Assembly (NCBI GenBank): GCA_035264445.1
Contig: DATFQE010000147.1
Location: 1 to 11,110 of the forward strand
Length of the DNA stretch: 11,110 nucleotides
Reading direction: 5' to 3'
DNA from: DATFQE01 sp035264445
GTDB lineage: Bacteria; Actinomycetota; Thermoleophilia; Gaiellales; Gaiellaceae
Below are positions 1 to 5,695 of this stretch, in pieces. Each line of letters begins with the position of its first letter. The stretch's first letter is position 1. A model generated the notes under the pieces. The model made no database searches. It had not been told where the DNA came from and worked only from the letters and a program-made list of their open reading frames with translations. A program made the translations under genes and the position numbers.

Positions 1-403
1 ACCTGCTCCGGGAGCGCGTCTTCTGCTTGCCATCGTCGTCATCGTCATCGCCGCCGGTGGCCTCCTGCACTTTCTCCTTGACGCCTTCGATCGCACCCTG
101 TGTCTTGCTCTTGCTACCTCCGCTCGTGACGTCCTCCATCAGCTCCGGGAGCCCCTTGGAGTCGGACTTCGCCTCGAGATCGAGACGGTTCACCGCCTCC
201 GCGAAGCGCAGGTAGGTGTCGACGCTCGCGATCACGATCCGCGCGTCGATGGTCAGCAACTCGATGCCGATCACCGAGACACGCACGAACGCGTCGATCA
301 CCAGACCCTTGTCCAGGATCACGTCCAGCACCTCGGCAAGCCCCGAAGGGCTCGGCGCGCGCTGCAGGTAGTTGCTGCTCGTCCCGTGTGTTGCGATAGC
401 CAT
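1..403 (-). CDS. gvpA: Gas vesicle structural protein, GvpA/GvpJ family (3' end outside window)
   Basis: GvpA is the small hydrophobic protein that assembles into the ribbed shell of gas vesicles. Reading from ATG at 403, 134 residues are visible before the window edge. Residues about 20-72 are the conserved core: SGLAEVLDVILDKGLVIDAF, then VRVSVIGIELLTIDARIVIA, then SVDTYLRFAEAVNRLDL. This gives the helix-strand-strand-helix pattern of the family. The tail is charged, with six consecutive aspartates at about 121-126 followed by a basic KQKTRSRSR stretch. Streptomyces-type GvpA proteins also carry a hydrophilic C-terminal extension of this kind, whereas cyanobacterial GvpA ends soon after the core. 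The accessory gvp genes, if present, must lie to the left. No clear Shine-Dalgarno is seen before the ATG. Family certain; GvpA rather than the related GvpJ is likely from the N-terminal and tail pattern. Confidence 0.9.
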   Translation of the reverse strand, partial: MAIATHGTSSNYLQRAPSPSGLAEVLDVILDKGLVIDAFVRVSVIGIELLTIDARIVIASVDTYLRFAEAVNRLDLEAKSDSKGLPELMEDVTSGGSKSKTQGAIEGVKEKVQEATGGDDDDDDGKQKTRSRSR

Positions 404-510
404 CGGGGCCGTGTTTCCCCGTTTCGTCCTGTGTAATCACGCGCTCGACCGCCCGGGTTTCGGCGACGCCGGCCGGGGCACCATCCCGCGACCTGTCAAA
501 GACGAGACGC

Positions 511-517
511 GAGGGGG
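511..517 (+). promoter_or_regulatory. Ribosome binding site deciding the start at 522
   Basis: GAGGGGG lies 4 bases before ATG 522 (7 bases if only GAGG is counted). It supports this start over the upstream in-frame ATG at 372. Confidence 0.5.
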
Positions 518-521
518 CGTG

Positions 522-791
522 ATGGAGGAAGAAACGCGGGACGAAGCACAGGAGTCCGACGGGCAGGAAGTGCAGCCCGACGAGCAGCAAAACGAGGGCG
601 GCGGAGGCGGCGGCTCCGCCCTTGGACCGGCCGCGATGGGCGCTGCGGCAGGAGCCGCAGTCGGCGCCGCGGCCGGCGCCGCGCAGCACATGGTCCGCAA
701 TCGCGGCGGCGGCGAGCCCGCCGCGGACGAGGGTGAGGCCGGCCAGGACGCCGAGGCCGGCGACGAGAGCGAGGGCGGCGCCGACTCCTAG
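522..791 (+). CDS. Small acidic Gly/Ala-rich protein beside gvpA, function unknown
   Basis: An 89-residue protein not recognised as a member of any named family. Residues 1-26 are strongly acidic and glutamine-rich. Residues 27-32 are a run of glycines. Residues about 34-55 form a glycine/alanine segment (ALGPAAMGAAAGAAVGAAAG) with repeated small residues every four positions, as in glycine-zipper membrane helices. The tail is again acidic. The ATG at 522 is preceded by GAGGGGG at 511-517. An in-frame ATG at 372 would add 50 residues that overlap gvpA antisense, so it was not used. The gene is divergent from gvpA, separated by 118 bases that probably hold both promoters. Its location suggests a gas-vesicle accessory or membrane-associated role, but this is inference from position only. 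High GC also makes chance open frames common; the ribosome site and coherent charge pattern favour a real gene. Confidence 0.5.
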   Translation: MEEETRDEAQESDGQEVQPDEQQNEGGGGGGSALGPAAMGAAAGAAVGAAAGAAQHMVRNRGGGEPAADEGEAGQDAEAGDESEGGADS

Positions 792-860
792 TCGGTGCCA
801 GGGGGTGAGGGCGCCGGCTCCCTGCGGCGCTCTCGCCCTCGCCGCTGCGACCCTACGGCC

Positions 861-1844
861 GTGGTGGCGTACGTGATCCGGCGCATCCTCTGGGCGGCGG
901 TGCTCGTCGTCGCGATGACCTTCGTGACGTTCGTGATCCTCTTCAAGATCCCGAACGACCCGGCTCGGTTCCTCGTCCCGAACCAGAACCCGACCGAGCA
1001 CCAGCTCGAGGTCGCGCGCGAGCAGCTCGGCGTCGACGACCCGTTCTTCGTCCAGTACGGGCGCTTCCTCTGGCGCGCCGTCCACCTCGATCTCGGCTAC
1101 TCCTATTCAGCCGCCGGGCTCCGCGACACGGTCCCCGTCACGAGCGAGTTGCGTCGGGCAATACCGGTGACCCTCTCCCTATTGGTCGGCGGCGCCGTGA
1201 TCTGGCTCTCCGTCGCGATCCCGCTCGGGCTGATCTCGGCCGTTTACGCGGGCTCGCTGCTCGACCGCGCGCTGCTGTTCTTCGTTCTACTAGGCATCTC
1301 TGCGCACCCCATCGTTATCGGCCTCTTCCTCCGACAGACGCTGGGATACAAACTGGGCCTCGCGCCGGTCGAGGGCTATTGCGCACCGTTCGGCCATGAC
1401 TCGTGCGGCGTGCCGGGCTGGGCGCACCACATGCTGTTGCCGTGGATCACCCTTAGCGTCCTGTTCGCCGCGTTGTATTCCCGAATGATCCGCGTCCACG
1501 CGATCAACGAGTTGCACGAAGGCTACGTCCGTACGGCGCGCGCAAAGGGGTCGCCCGAGTCGCGAGTGCTCGCCCGTCACGTGCTCCGGAACTCGCTGCT
1601 GCCGATCCTGGCCATGCTCGGCATGGACATCGGCCTCGTCTTCGGCAGCGCCGTTTTTGTGGAGCAGGTCTTCGGGCTCGCGGGTCTCGGCAATCTCGCG
1701 CTCGGCGCGTCGCGTGGGCTCGTGGGCTTCGACCTGCCCGTGATCGCCGGCGTGATCCTGGTCGTCAGCCTCTTCGTCGTCCTCTTCAACCTGATCGTCG
1801 ACCTGACGGTCGGCGTCGTCGATCCGCGCGTCAGGGCGTACTAG
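861..1844 (+). CDS. ABC transporter permease, DppB/OppB type (BPD_transp_1), orphan
   Basis: Inner-membrane permease subunit of a peptide/nickel-type ABC importer. From GTG 861 it has 327 residues, close to the usual 300-340. The N-terminus VAYVIRRILWAAVLVVAM matches the family's basic start and first membrane helix, followed by an external loop with QLGVDDPFFVQYGRFLW. Several more hydrophobic helices follow. The cytoplasmic ATPase-docking EAA loop is EGYVRTARAKGSPESRVLAR at about 220-239, and the C-terminus DPRVRAY is typical. The frame is open to ATG 795, but those 22 extra residues are Arg/Pro-rich and unlike the family, so GTG 861 or 864 is preferred; no strong ribosome site decides it. 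The loop before the EAA region carries two cysteines (about 174 and 182) that could pair. No binding protein, second permease or ATPase lies beside it: upstream is a short gas-vesicle-linked gene and downstream a convergent methyltransferase. Substrate unknown, probably oligopeptides. Confidence 0.88.
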   Translation: MVAYVIRRILWAAVLVVAMTFVTFVILFKIPNDPARFLVPNQNPTEHQLEVAREQLGVDDPFFVQYGRFLWRAVHLDLGYSYSAAGLRDTVPVTSELRRAIPVTLSLLVGGAVIWLSVAIPLGLISAVYAGSLLDRALLFFVLLGISAHPIVIGLFLRQTLGYKLGLAPVEGYCAPFGHDSCGVPGWAHHMLLPWITLSVLFAALYSRMIRVHAINELHEGYVRTARAKGSPESRVLARHVLRNSLLPILAMLGMDIGLVFGSAVFVEQVFGLAGLGNLALGASRGLVGFDLPVIAGVILVVSLFVVLFNLIVDLTVGVVDPRVRAY

Positions 1845-2562
1845 CGACGGCGATCGCCCAGTGAAGCTCGTACTGGATGCGCTTGGGGAGCTCCCGCTCC
1901 GCGCGCGCGAGACCGGCCGAGAATTCGGGCTCGTCGAGCAGGCGGAGCGTCGAGATGAAGCGGCCGCGAATGCGCGTGAGCGCCTCGTCGCGGCCGATCT
2001 CCGCCCTCTGGGTCAGCGGGATCAGCCGTGCGGAAAACCCGGCCGCGCTCAGCTCGTGGGCGAGCGCGTCAGGCTCGGGGAAGCGCTCGCGGTCGATCCG
2101 CTCGAGCGACGGGAACAGATGGTTGAGGTAGTAGCGCGAGAAGTGCTCGGGATCGAAGGTCGCGACCGCGATCCGCCCCCCGGGGCCCAGGACGCGCGCC
2201 AGCTCGCGGAAGGCGGCGGCTCGATCGATCAGGTGGGCGACCAGCCAGAGGACGGCGCGGTCGAACCAGCCGTCCTTGAACGGCAATTGCTCGGCGCGCG
2301 CCACCTTGACGTGGACACCACGCGCGCGGGCGCGAGCGGCCATCTCGGGCGACGGCTCCACGCCCCAAATGCGGCTACCCCGCTCGACGAGCGCCGCGGC
2401 CAGGCGCCCGGTGCCGCAGCCCACGTCCAGCACACGCCGGCCCGCGAGGTCGGCTTCGCGGACGAGCAGCTCGAAAAGCTCCCACCAGTTCGCGTCGGCG
2501 GGGCGAAGCTCGTCGTATGTCGCCGCGATCGGCCCGAAGTCAGGCGGTCGAGTCGAGCTCAT
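1831..2562 (-). CDS. Class I SAM-dependent methyltransferase (Methyltransf_11 type)
   Basis: Soluble 243-residue methyltransferase with a Rossmann fold. Motif I is VLDVGCGTGRLAAAL at about 44-58, the SAM-binding glycine loop. The acidic residue that holds the ribose is in WGVEPSPEM (Glu69). Motif II is near EQLPFKDGWFDRAVLW (91-106), and LARVLGPGGRIAVATFDPEH (121-140) is the usual post-motif strand. The N-terminal FGPIAATYDELRP resembles the UbiE/BioC-like group, but the acceptor cannot be told from sequence. Several tryptophans and a long C-terminal part (150-243) probably form the substrate lid. The ATG at 2562 lies inside the end of the DUF2007 gene (23-base overlap), so the two are translationally coupled. 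Its stop lies 14 bases inside the 3' end of the convergent permease gene. Confidence 0.9.
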   Translation of the reverse strand: MSSTRPPDFGPIAATYDELRPADANWWELFELLVREADLAGRRVLDVGCGTGRLAAALVERGSRIWGVEPSPEMAARARARGVHVKVARAEQLPFKDGWFDRAVLWLVAHLIDRAAAFRELARVLGPGGRIAVATFDPEHFSRYYLNHLFPSLERIDRERFPEPDALAHELSAAGFSARLIPLTQRAEIGRDEALTRIRGRFISTLRLLDEPEFSAGLARAERELPKRIQYELHWAIAVASTP

Positions 2563-2773
2563 CCGGCTCGCTGAGCGCCTCGATCGCGGCCAGGGCGTCC
2601 TCGATCGACCCCTCGGGCACGAGGACCTTGGTCGGCACGTCGTCCGTGTCGCGGGGATGGTGCTCGACCGCCGGTTCGAGGTGCGCTTCGATGCCGGCCT
2701 CGCTGAGCAGCGCCTGCAGCTCCTCGCCTTCGGTCACGTCGTTCGCCAGCGCCACCTGAACCATCCCATTCAT
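2540..2773 (-). CDS. DUF2007 domain protein (putative signal transducing protein)
   Basis: A 77-residue protein of the DUF2007/PF09413 type. It has the expected layout: a first strand MVQVALAND, a helix with the family's EGEELQALLSEAGIEAHLEP (residues about 15-34), and a second strand KVLVPEGSIEDALAAIEAL (about 49-67). This resembles a small ferredoxin-like or ACT-like fold; the family has no established biochemical function. The start ATG 2773 overlaps the rnz stop in an ATGA and has a perfect AGGAGG seven bases upstream (2781-2786), itself inside rnz. A second ATG (residue 4) is badly spaced from that site. Position between RNase Z and a methyltransferase, with overlaps at both ends, points to one transcript. 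Confidence 0.83.
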   Translation of the reverse strand: MNGMVQVALANDVTEGEELQALLSEAGIEAHLEPAVEHHPRDTDDVPTKVLVPEGSIEDALAAIEALSEPDELDSTA

Positions 2774-3771
2774 TCGGATGCCTCCTGGAGTGTCGTCACG
2801 ACTTCCCGCTCGCGTCCGTGGTCGTGCGCCGCGCCGCCCTTGACCAGCACCGGCCCGCCGCGCTCCTCGAAGCGGACGTCGATCGTATCGAAGTCCCTCG
2901 GGACGACGGTCTCGCTGAAGGACTCGCGCGCCTCGCGCAGGACGTCGCCGCCCGAGTAGCGGTTCGAGAGGTGCGTGAGGGCGAGCAGCCGCACCTCGGC
3001 GGCCGCCGCGAGCTCGGCGGCGCCGCGGGCGGTCGAGTGCCGAGTCTCCTCCGCACGCTCGCGCTCGTCTTCGCAGAACGTCGCCTCGTGCACGAGGAGG
3101 TCGGCGTGGCGCGCGGCCTCCAGCACCGAGCCCGAGGGGGCGCCGTCCCCCGCGATCACGACCTTGCGGCCCGGCCTCGCCGGCCCCAGGACCTGGTCCG
3201 GCGTGACGACCTGGCCGTCCGGAAGCGTCACGCTCTCGCCCCGCTGGAGCAAGCCGCGTTCGGGGCCCGGCGGCACGCCGAGCGCGTCCGCTGCCTCGAC
3301 GTCGAACCGCCCGGGCCGGGGCGGCTCGACCAGCGCGTAGCCGAGCGCCGACACACCGTGCGCGACGTGGAACGTCGCCAGGACGTAGTCGTCGCGGGCG
3401 AGCGTGTCCCCCGGGTCCAGCTCGATGAGCGCGTACTCGTAGGTGAGCTTCCCGAAGATGCGCCGGAGCGAGCGGAAGAGGTCCTCGAGCCCCCTCGGCC
3501 CGTAGATCGTCAGCGGCAGCTCACGCCCGCGCAGTGCGAACGTCTTCAGCATCCCCGGCAGCCCGAGATAGTGGTCGGCGTGGTAGTGCGTCAGGAAGAT
3601 CTCGCGGAGCTCGACGAGCCCGACGTTGGAGCGGAGCAGCTGTCGCTGCGTCCCCTCGGCGCAGTCGAAGAGCAACCGCTCGCCGCCGCGCCGCACGAGG
3701 CTGGCGGTGGGAGCGCGCAAGGCCGTCGGCATCGACCCTGACGTGCCGAGGAACACGAGGTCGAGGTCCAC
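2770..3771 (-). CDS. rnz: Ribonuclease Z (tRNA 3'-end endonuclease)
   Basis: Metallo-beta-lactamase-fold nuclease that cuts tRNA precursors after the discriminator base. 333 residues, slightly longer than the usual 305-320. The start LVFLGTSGSMPT and DCAEGTQRQLLRS are typical. The zinc motif is THYHADHYLGLPGM (His62, His64, Asp66, His67). Further ligands are His138 (HVAHGVSALGY), Asp209 and His267 (LTHLSNRY), and HEATF (228-232) and RHSTARGAAELA follow the family pattern. The segment around Asp209 reads AGDGAP where the family normally has GDT: the metal-binding Asp is kept, but the next Thr is Gly. The last about 25 residues (DHGREREVVTTLQEASE end) extend past the core. The start is GTG 3771, 30 bases after the LysM gene, so it may be carried by the SOS-type promoter there as well as by any promoter of its own. 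Confidence 0.93.
   Translation of the reverse strand: MDLDLVFLGTSGSMPTALRAPTASLVRRGGERLLFDCAEGTQRQLLRSNVGLVELREIFLTHYHADHYLGLPGMLKTFALRGRELPLTIYGPRGLEDLFRSLRRIFGKLTYEYALIELDPGDTLARDDYVLATFHVAHGVSALGYALVEPPRPGRFDVEAADALGVPPGPERGLLQRGESVTLPDGQVVTPDQVLGPARPGRKVVIAGDGAPSGSVLEAARHADLLVHEATFCEDERERAEETRHSTARGAAELAAAAEVRLLALTHLSNRYSGGDVLREARESFSETVVPRDFDTIDVRFEERGGPVLVKGGAAHDHGREREVVTTLQEASE
2781..2786 (-). promoter_or_regulatory. Consensus Shine-Dalgarno AGGAGG for the DUF2007 gene
   Basis: AGGAGG on the minus strand, seven bases before ATG 2773 and inside the last codons of rnz. It is the strongest ribosome site noticed in the window and suggests independent, strong initiation despite the ATGA overlap. 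Confidence 0.75.
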
Positions 3772-3801
3772 GGAGCAAGTCTACGAAGGCACGTCCGCCC
3801 C

Positions 3802-4047
3802 CTAGCCGGCGGGGAGCACGAGCACCTGCCCGGGCTGGACGGTCGTCCCGGTCAGGCCGTTCCGTTCACGGATCTCCCAGACCGCCTCGCGCGGGTCGCC
3901 GCCGTAGTCGCGGAGGGCGATCGCCCAGAGTGTGTCGGCGGGCTTGACGACGTACCGGCGCTCGGGGCCGGCGCCCTGGCCCGAGCGTGCGACGACGCTC
4001 ACGAGGAGGGCGACCGCGAGCGCAACGACGAGAATCCGACCGAACAT
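3802..4047 (-). CDS. Small membrane-anchored LysM protein, SOS-controlled (YneA-like)
   Basis: 81 residues. A hydrophobic segment at 4-22 (RILVVALAVALLVSVVA) is a membrane anchor or uncleaved signal. After a short linker comes one LysM domain at about 31-80: YVVKPADTLWAIALRDYGGD, then an EIRERNGL helix, and VQPGQVLVLPAG at the very end. LysM binds peptidoglycan glycan strands. The size and order (TM then LysM, nothing else) match Bacillus YneA, an SOS-induced inhibitor of cell division. Listerial YneA and mycobacterial Rv2719c are comparable SOS-linked LysM proteins. The start ATG 4047 lies inside a perfect LexA box, with a second box and a near-consensus promoter directly upstream. No lexA gene is in the window. 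Its role as a damage-induced division inhibitor is inferred from architecture plus operators. An ordinary LysM wall-binding protein is the alternative, but would not explain the two boxes. Confidence 0.88.
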   Translation of the reverse strand: MFGRILVVALAVALLVSVVARSGQGAGPERRYVVKPADTLWAIALRDYGGDPREAVWEIRERNGLTGTTVQPGQVLVLPAG

Positions 4048-4054
4048 GCGTTCG
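4041..4054. promoter_or_regulatory. LexA (SOS) box 2, over the start codon
   Basis: CGAACATGCGTTCG is a second perfect match to CGAACRNRYGTTCG. It covers the predicted transcription start and the ATG at 4045-4047. Its centre is 23 bases from that of box 1, about two helical turns, so two LexA dimers could sit on the same face. Confidence 0.83.
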
Positions 4055-4055
4055 C

Positions 4056-4084
4056 ATGCTAGGCGAACGTGTGTTCGCTGTCAA
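4056..4084 (-). promoter_or_regulatory. SigA-type promoter TTGACA-17-TAGCAT for the LysM gene
   Basis: On the minus strand, TTGACA (4079-4084) is a perfect -35 and TAGCAT (4056-4061) a good -10, with exactly 17 bases between them. Only eight bases separate the -10 from ATG 4047, so transcription should start at or within a few bases of the start codon. A leaderless mRNA is therefore predicted, consistent with the absence of a Shine-Dalgarno. The -35 overlaps the TGA stop of the phosphoesterase gene (4081-4083). Confidence 0.72.
4064..4077. promoter_or_regulatory. LexA (SOS) box 1, in the promoter spacer
   Basis: CGAACGTGTGTTCG fits the Gram-positive LexA consensus CGAACRNRYGTTCG at every position. 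It fills the spacer between the -35 and -10, where bound LexA would block RNA polymerase. Confidence 0.85.
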
Positions 4085-4572
4085 GGACGAAGCGCGATCA
4101 GCGTCGGCTCCACCTCGCCGGCCGCGATCTCGACCTCGAGCATCGAATGGGTCGGAGCGCTCCGACGCTCGGTCGGACTGCCTGGATTGAGGATCCAGAC
4201 GCCTTCGTACCGCTCGACCTGCGGGACATGCGTGTGGCCGTACAGGACGGCCTGGCAATCCGGGAACCAACCGACGAGTCGTGCCTCGCGGCCTGCGCGC
4301 GCGCCCGGGATGTGGGTCATGCCGACGCGAACGCCGTCGAGCACGGCGACGGCCCGCTGCGGGAGCGTCTCGCGAAGCGTCGGCTCGTCCATGTTCCCGT
4401 AGACGGCCTCGACCGGGCCGAGCTCGCGCAACTCGTCGAGGACGGAGGCGGCGACGACGTCGCCGAGGTGGAGGATCACGTCGGCCGCCGCGCAGCGGCG
4501 CAGGCATTCGTCCGGGAGCCGCCGCGCGCCCCGAGGCAGGTGCGTGTCCGCGATGACCGCGACGAGCGTCAA
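4081..4572 (-). CDS. YfcE/MJ0936-type metallophosphoesterase
   Basis: A 163-residue calcineurin-like phosphodiesterase of the small YfcE/MJ0936 group. All metal-site motifs are present in order: IADTH (Asp9, His11), HLGD (Asp38), GNMD (Asn60, Asp62), THIPG (His87), YGHTH (His113, His115) and NPGSP at about 129-133. The dimetal site is therefore intact. Related enzymes hydrolyse model phosphodiesters in vitro; the natural substrate is unknown. The start is TTG 4572. It is forced, because a TAG in the same frame lies just upstream (4576-4578) and no later start precedes the first metal motif. It begins 16 bases after the M29 gene stop, so it is probably part of the same message. The start of the SOS-type promoter lies over its stop codon. 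Confidence 0.9.
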   Translation of the reverse strand: MTLVAVIADTHLPRGARRLPDECLRRCAAADVILHLGDVVAASVLDELRELGPVEAVYGNMDEPTLRETLPQRAVAVLDGVRVGMTHIPGARAGREARLVGWFPDCQAVLYGHTHVPQVERYEGVWILNPGSPTERRSAPTHSMLEVEIAAGEVEPTLIALRP

Positions 4573-4588
4573 GCGCTACGCGCCCGAG

Positions 4589-5695
4589 TTACAGAACGAC
4601 GAACGCTCCGTCGCGATAGGCGAGCTCGCCGTCCGCGTACACCTCTCCCCCGTCGCGGAGGTCGCAGATGAGGTCCCAGTGCAGCGCCGAGCGATTCGAG
4701 CTGCCGGTCTCGGGATAGGCGGTGCCGAGCGCGAGGTGAACGGTGCCGCCGATCTTCTCGTCGAAGAGGATCTCGCGTGTGAACGCGGTGACCGCCTCAT
4801 TGAGCCCGAAGGCGAATTCGCCCACGCGGCGCGCGCCCTCGTCGACGGCCACCATCTCGCGCAGGAGGTCCTCGCCGCGCGAGGCGGTCGCCTCGACGAC
4901 CTCGCCGCCCTCGAAGCGCAGACGCACGTCGTCGACCTCGCGACCCTGGAAGATCGCCGGGTACGTGAAGCGAATCGTCCCTTCCACGCTCGTCTCCACC
5001 GGCCCCGTGAAGATCTCGCCGTCGGGGAAGTTCTCGAGCCCGCGCGAGCCGATCCACGTGCGGCCGCCGACGCCGATGCGGAGATCGGTGTCCTCGGCGA
5101 GCACGCGCAGCTCGGAGATGCCGCTCAGGAACGCCTCGATGCCGTCGAGCCGCTCGCCGAAGCGCTTCCACTCGGCGACGGGATCGTCGCGGTCGAGGAA
5201 GCCGGCCGCGTAGACGAAATCCTCGAACTCGGGCAGCGACATCCCAGCGTCCTGCGCCGCCGCCTGCGTCGGAAAGAGGGTCAGCACCCAGCGGAGCTCG
5301 CCGTTCGCCGCCCGCTCGAGATAGCGGTTGCGCTGGGGCTCGAGCGCCCGGTGCAGACGCGCCTGCTTCGAGACGTCGACGCCCGTCAGGCTGCGCGTGT
5401 TCAACGGCGCCATGATCACCACGCGCCCGTCGACCTCCTCGATGTCGTCGCGGCGTGCAGGGTTGACCCAGTCGAGCTGCGCGTCGGAGCCTTCGAGCAT
5501 CAGGTTCTCGAGCATCCCCTCGATCCCGATGCGCGGAAGTGGATGCGCGCCCGCGGCGAGGATGCGCCGGTAGACCTCGCGGACGAGCGGCGCCGCCTGA
5601 GACGGCGCCTCGATCGTGATCTGCTGGCCCTCCCTGGCGCCGACCGAGTAGTCGACGAGCACGGACGCGAGGCGCTCGACGCGGGGGTCAGACAC
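4589..5695 (-). CDS. M29 family aminopeptidase (AmpS/AmpT-like), downstream copy
   Basis: Cytosolic leucyl-type metalloaminopeptidase of 368 residues, the usual length. The two-metal site reads as Glu234 (GPVETSVEGT), Glu293 (VGEFAFGLN), His320 (GGTVHLALG), His339 and Asp341 (SALHWDLICDL). The catalytic Tyr of the family is present at 327 (LGTAYPETG). The start chosen is GTG 5695, giving VSDPRVERLASVLVDYSVG, which aligns residue for residue with the N-terminus of the upstream copy. An ATG 14 codons earlier lies in an Arg/Ser-rich stretch inside the neighbouring gene. With this start it overlaps the upstream M29 stop by 8 bases. The two copies are clearly paralogous (for example shared ILFDEKIGGTVHLALG). 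They may hydrolyse dipeptides, possibly those produced by the epimerase of the same operon; substrate preference cannot be read from sequence. Confidence 0.92.
   Translation of the reverse strand: MSDPRVERLASVLVDYSVGAREGQQITIEAPSQAAPLVREVYRRILAAGAHPLPRIGIEGMLENLMLEGSDAQLDWVNPARRDDIEEVDGRVVIMAPLNTRSLTGVDVSKQARLHRALEPQRNRYLERAANGELRWVLTLFPTQAAAQDAGMSLPEFEDFVYAAGFLDRDDPVAEWKRFGERLDGIEAFLSGISELRVLAEDTDLRIGVGGRTWIGSRGLENFPDGEIFTGPVETSVEGTIRFTYPAIFQGREVDDVRLRFEGGEVVEATASRGEDLLREMVAVDEGARRVGEFAFGLNEAVTAFTREILFDEKIGGTVHLALGTAYPETGSSNRSALHWDLICDLRDGGEVYADGELAYRDGAFVVL

Noticed and set aside
36..53. Short GTC/ATC-rich repeat near the left edge
   Set aside because: It is simply the run of aspartate codons in the gvpA tail, not a microsatellite or array.
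404..521. Divergent promoters between gvpA and the small gene
   Set aside because: The 118-base spacer must hold promoter signals, but no convincing -35/-10 pair was found on either strand, so none is annotated.
807..840. Inverted repeat GAGGGCG (807-813) / CGCCCTC (834-840) with an inner CCG/CGG pair, between the small gene and the permease
   Set aside because: A possible terminator or attenuator, but there is no T-run, the loop is large (20 bases), and short GC palindromes are frequent at this base composition.
114..1085. A 323-codon minus-strand open frame across gvpA, the small gene and the permease start
   Set aside because: It would conflict with the clear gvpA frame and with the permease N-terminus, and its Arg/Ala/His-rich product has no recognisable feature.
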